From: Stramenopiles sp. TOSAG23-6
Taxonomy: Eukaryota > Sar
Assembly: GCA_900128565.1 (NCBI GenBank)
Contig: LT636271.1
Location: 1 to 11,302, forward strand
Reading direction: 5' to 3'
Length of the DNA stretch: 11,302 bases
In this document: positions 9,498 to 11,302 of the stretch, piece by piece
How the letters are laid out: every line of letters starts with the position of its first letter
Position numbering within the stretch: the stretch's first letter is position 1
Made by a program: the position numbers and the translations under genes
The notes under the pieces: generated by a model
What the model was told of the DNA's origin: nothing
What the model saw: only the letters and a program-made list of their open reading frames with translations
Databases searched by the model: none

Positions 9498-11302
9498 ATG
9501 GTCTCGACGTCACCAACTTTGTATAGTAATAGTACTTCAGCAAATAGTTCTACAGGTACTTTTGCAACTTTAGATCATATCCGTCGTTTTTCTAAACTCA
9601 AGGGTCGATTAAACACGCATGCGTTTGTTTCATTGACAAAATCTAAACGACATATTCCTACACATCCCAATAAACAACATACATCAAGTGTATTGAACAT
9701 TCGGCCTCGTAAGTATCAGCCTCTAGGTGCTCGTAGAAAACGAACTGATTCCTCTCCCCGTTTTCAGCAACAAAACAAATATTCTAATAAAGAATATCAT
9801 ATTCCCCCAAGTTATTTACCTTTTGAGAAGTCGAATCAGTTTCGTAATATACATGAATTAAATCTTACTTCTGGTTTTGTGTACTCAAATAAAAGACAAA
9901 AGACAACTGGCAAAATTTTCTTACCTACAAAGGATTTTCGAAATTCTACAAGTCAACGAAATAAGCGACAATATAATTCAAATGTATTACCTCTATCAAA
10001 TAGTATGAATGTTACTTCTAAAAGAAATAGTGGTGGACTGAAATCTGCGTTAAGTACAAAAATGTATATGAAAAGAAAAGAAGTCACAAAAAATGTTCGA
10101 TTTGCACGAATGTTTGTTTTCTTTTTTTTAATTTCGAATTTTTTTTTCGTACGAAATTTTGTACCTAACGAATTTTTTTTGAAATATTTTTTCAAAGTAA
10201 ATCAACTGTTATGATTCAAGTTCAAGGTGTGTCTACGACAACGTTACAAAACGCATCAAGAATTACAAAGTCAATCAATGGTGCTCCTCGTTTAGTTACA
10301 CGACCAAAACTCAATATGTCAATATCATCACCAAAGAAACACACGAAATATATCAGACCAAAAGCTTGGGAAAAACATAATACAGGTATTGAAATAGTAA
10401 CACGTGGCAATAATGATGATGATGATTTTAAAACATCTGCTGAAGCAAGGTATACATTTTCTGCGTCCAAGCAAGCGCAACAATATAGTCATCGAAGCCA
10501 ATACAATTCTTTTATAAATGACATGCGGAATTCGAGAATCGCAGCAGAAAGTGAAAAAGAACGAAAACGTAAAGGCTTGAAAAAATGTGAAGTCACGGTA
10601 GAAAATATGGGAACTGATTTAGGAATGACTCGACTTTCAGGTTTACCTTCCCCTCGACTAAATCTCCCTACGACAGTCGATGAATTATGGCTTGAACGTC
10701 CATTGGATAATTCTGGACATCCAAAACGTGGCGGCCGCGGATCAATGAAGAGAGAACATGTACGTTTTTTTTTAAATTTTTTTTTAAATTTTTTTTTAAA
10801 ATTTTTTTTTATAGAGAATTTTGTACCTAACGAATTTTTTTTTATTTTTTTTACAAAAAAAAAAAAAAAATATTTTTCACAATAAATGACCCAGATCGTT
10901 TGATTAAACGCAAATTAAAAGTACGACCAACAACTCAAGCTGAAATGCGTGATTGTTCAGCAGCTCTTGAACCAGAAGATATAAAAGCGATTTCGTGCGG
11001 ACCTAAACTAATTAATTTTGAACGTGTTTGCATTCGAAGTGAAAATGTTAAATGTTTTTCAGTATATAATGACTCTTCGGCAAATATACTCGTTGCCTTA
11101 AAATTAGATGATTGTCCAGAATTACGTTTAACTACGCCAATGAGTCAAGTTATTCCTTCTGGAGGTACTGCCGGTTTTGACATTACCTTAATGTATGTTT
11201 TATTTTTTTTTTTAACAAAAACATCGATTTTTTTTTCATACGAAATTTTGTACCTAACAAATTTAAGTTTTTTTTTTTCAAATATTTTTCCAAAATACAT
11301 GT
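9498..11302 (+). CDS. Basic protein with an ASH/PapD-like domain, probable axonemal or basal-body protein (4+ exons, 3' end off window)
   Basis: Exons 9498-10111, 10198-10759, 10888-11192 and 11301 onward encode the first 493 residues. Residues 1-390 are rich in Ser, Asn, Lys and Arg with no hydrophobic segment, probably disordered, with a DDDD patch near 280. Residues 429-493 (CGPKLINFERVCIRSENVKC, then VYNDSSANILVAL, PMSQVIPSGGTAGFDITL) have the strand pattern of ASH/MSP-type immunoglobulin folds: F-x-x-V, a V-x-N turn, then P-x-S-x-V-I-P-x-G. Such folds are common in flagellar proteins (HYDIN, CFAP65, CFAP74, CFAP221 types), but I cannot assign a member. It is divergently arranged with the ITPR-like gene. 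Exons 2 and 3 join only at a non-AG end; exons 1 and 2 join at an ordinary AG. The gene is sure, the domain class moderately so. Confidence 0.7.
10112..10197 (+). repeat. Introner-type intron 1 of the plus-strand gene (86 nt, ends in AG)
   Basis: Starts AT|GTTTGT, full core TACGAAATTTTGTACCTAAC, ends AATATTTTTTCAAAG. The AG end keeps the frame (R-I-K-S-T-V). An end at the expected consensus spot (TAAAT, 10202) would throw the next exon into a frame that stops. A cut at 10200 also keeps the frame but lacks AG. Confidence 0.75.
10760..10887 (+). repeat. Introner-type intron 2 of the plus-strand gene (128 nt)
   Basis: Starts AT|GTACGT, three ATTTTTTTTTAAA-like blocks, core GAATTTTGTACCTAAC, ends TATTTTTCACAATAAAT. 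The first AG downstream (CCCAG) gives ATC GTT TGA, so the non-AG end is needed to reach the ASH-like exon. Phase 0. Confidence 0.83.
11193..11300 (+). repeat. Introner-type intron 3 of the plus-strand gene (108 nt)
   Basis: Starts AT|GTATGT, full core, ends AATATTTTTCCAAAATACAT two bases before the window edge. Phase 2. The length is a multiple of three and open in frame. The 3' end is placed by the family consensus only, since the next exon is off window. Confidence 0.75.

Overview
The window looks like nuclear DNA from a flagellated or ciliated protist. It is strongly AT-rich, and its two genes are split by many short introns. Neither coding region contains an in-frame TAA, TAG or TGA, so nothing points to a ciliate-type code. 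I cannot name the lineage. Dense introners with non-AG 3' ends recall what I remember of Amoebophrya-type dinoflagellates, but that is only a hint.

Layout: (1) The minus strand from 8557 to the left edge is one gene of twelve exons. It encodes the first 2435 residues of an inositol 1,4,5-trisphosphate receptor (IP3R)-like Ca2+-release channel: N-terminal beta-trefoils with MIR region, alpha-solenoid RIH domains, and the RIH-associated domain. The pore would lie off the left edge. (2) About 940 bp (8558-9497) of divergent intergenic DNA holds six copies of AATTCACCGTCA and two telomere-like motifs. (3) The plus strand from 9498 to the right edge is a second gene, a basic protein leading into an ASH/PapD-like domain of the kind found in axonemal proteins.

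Two things stand out. First, a complete four-helix voltage-sensor domain is spliced in frame into the cytosolic solenoid of the IP3R-like protein (residues 1176-1287, exons 6-8). Its S4 carries six arginines and a lysine at every third position, and the matching acidic and aromatic residues are present in S2 and S3. There is no S5-S6 pore. IP3R homology resumes directly after it, while several basic residues that contact IP3 in animals appear to be missing. This suggests a Ca2+-release channel gated or tuned by membrane voltage.

Second, all fifteen introns are copies of one family. They share an exon-terminal AT, a GTNNGT-like 5' start, a shared core TACGAAATTTTGTACCTAAC containing a CTAAC branch-point-like site, and a T-rich tail ending mostly in AYACAT rather than AG. 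Joining exons at those non-AG ends restores one open frame through every junction of the IP3R-like gene (12 exons, 7305 nt, exactly 2435 codons). The family lies in sense orientation in both genes, so it appears to be an introner family spliced with non-canonical 3' ends.
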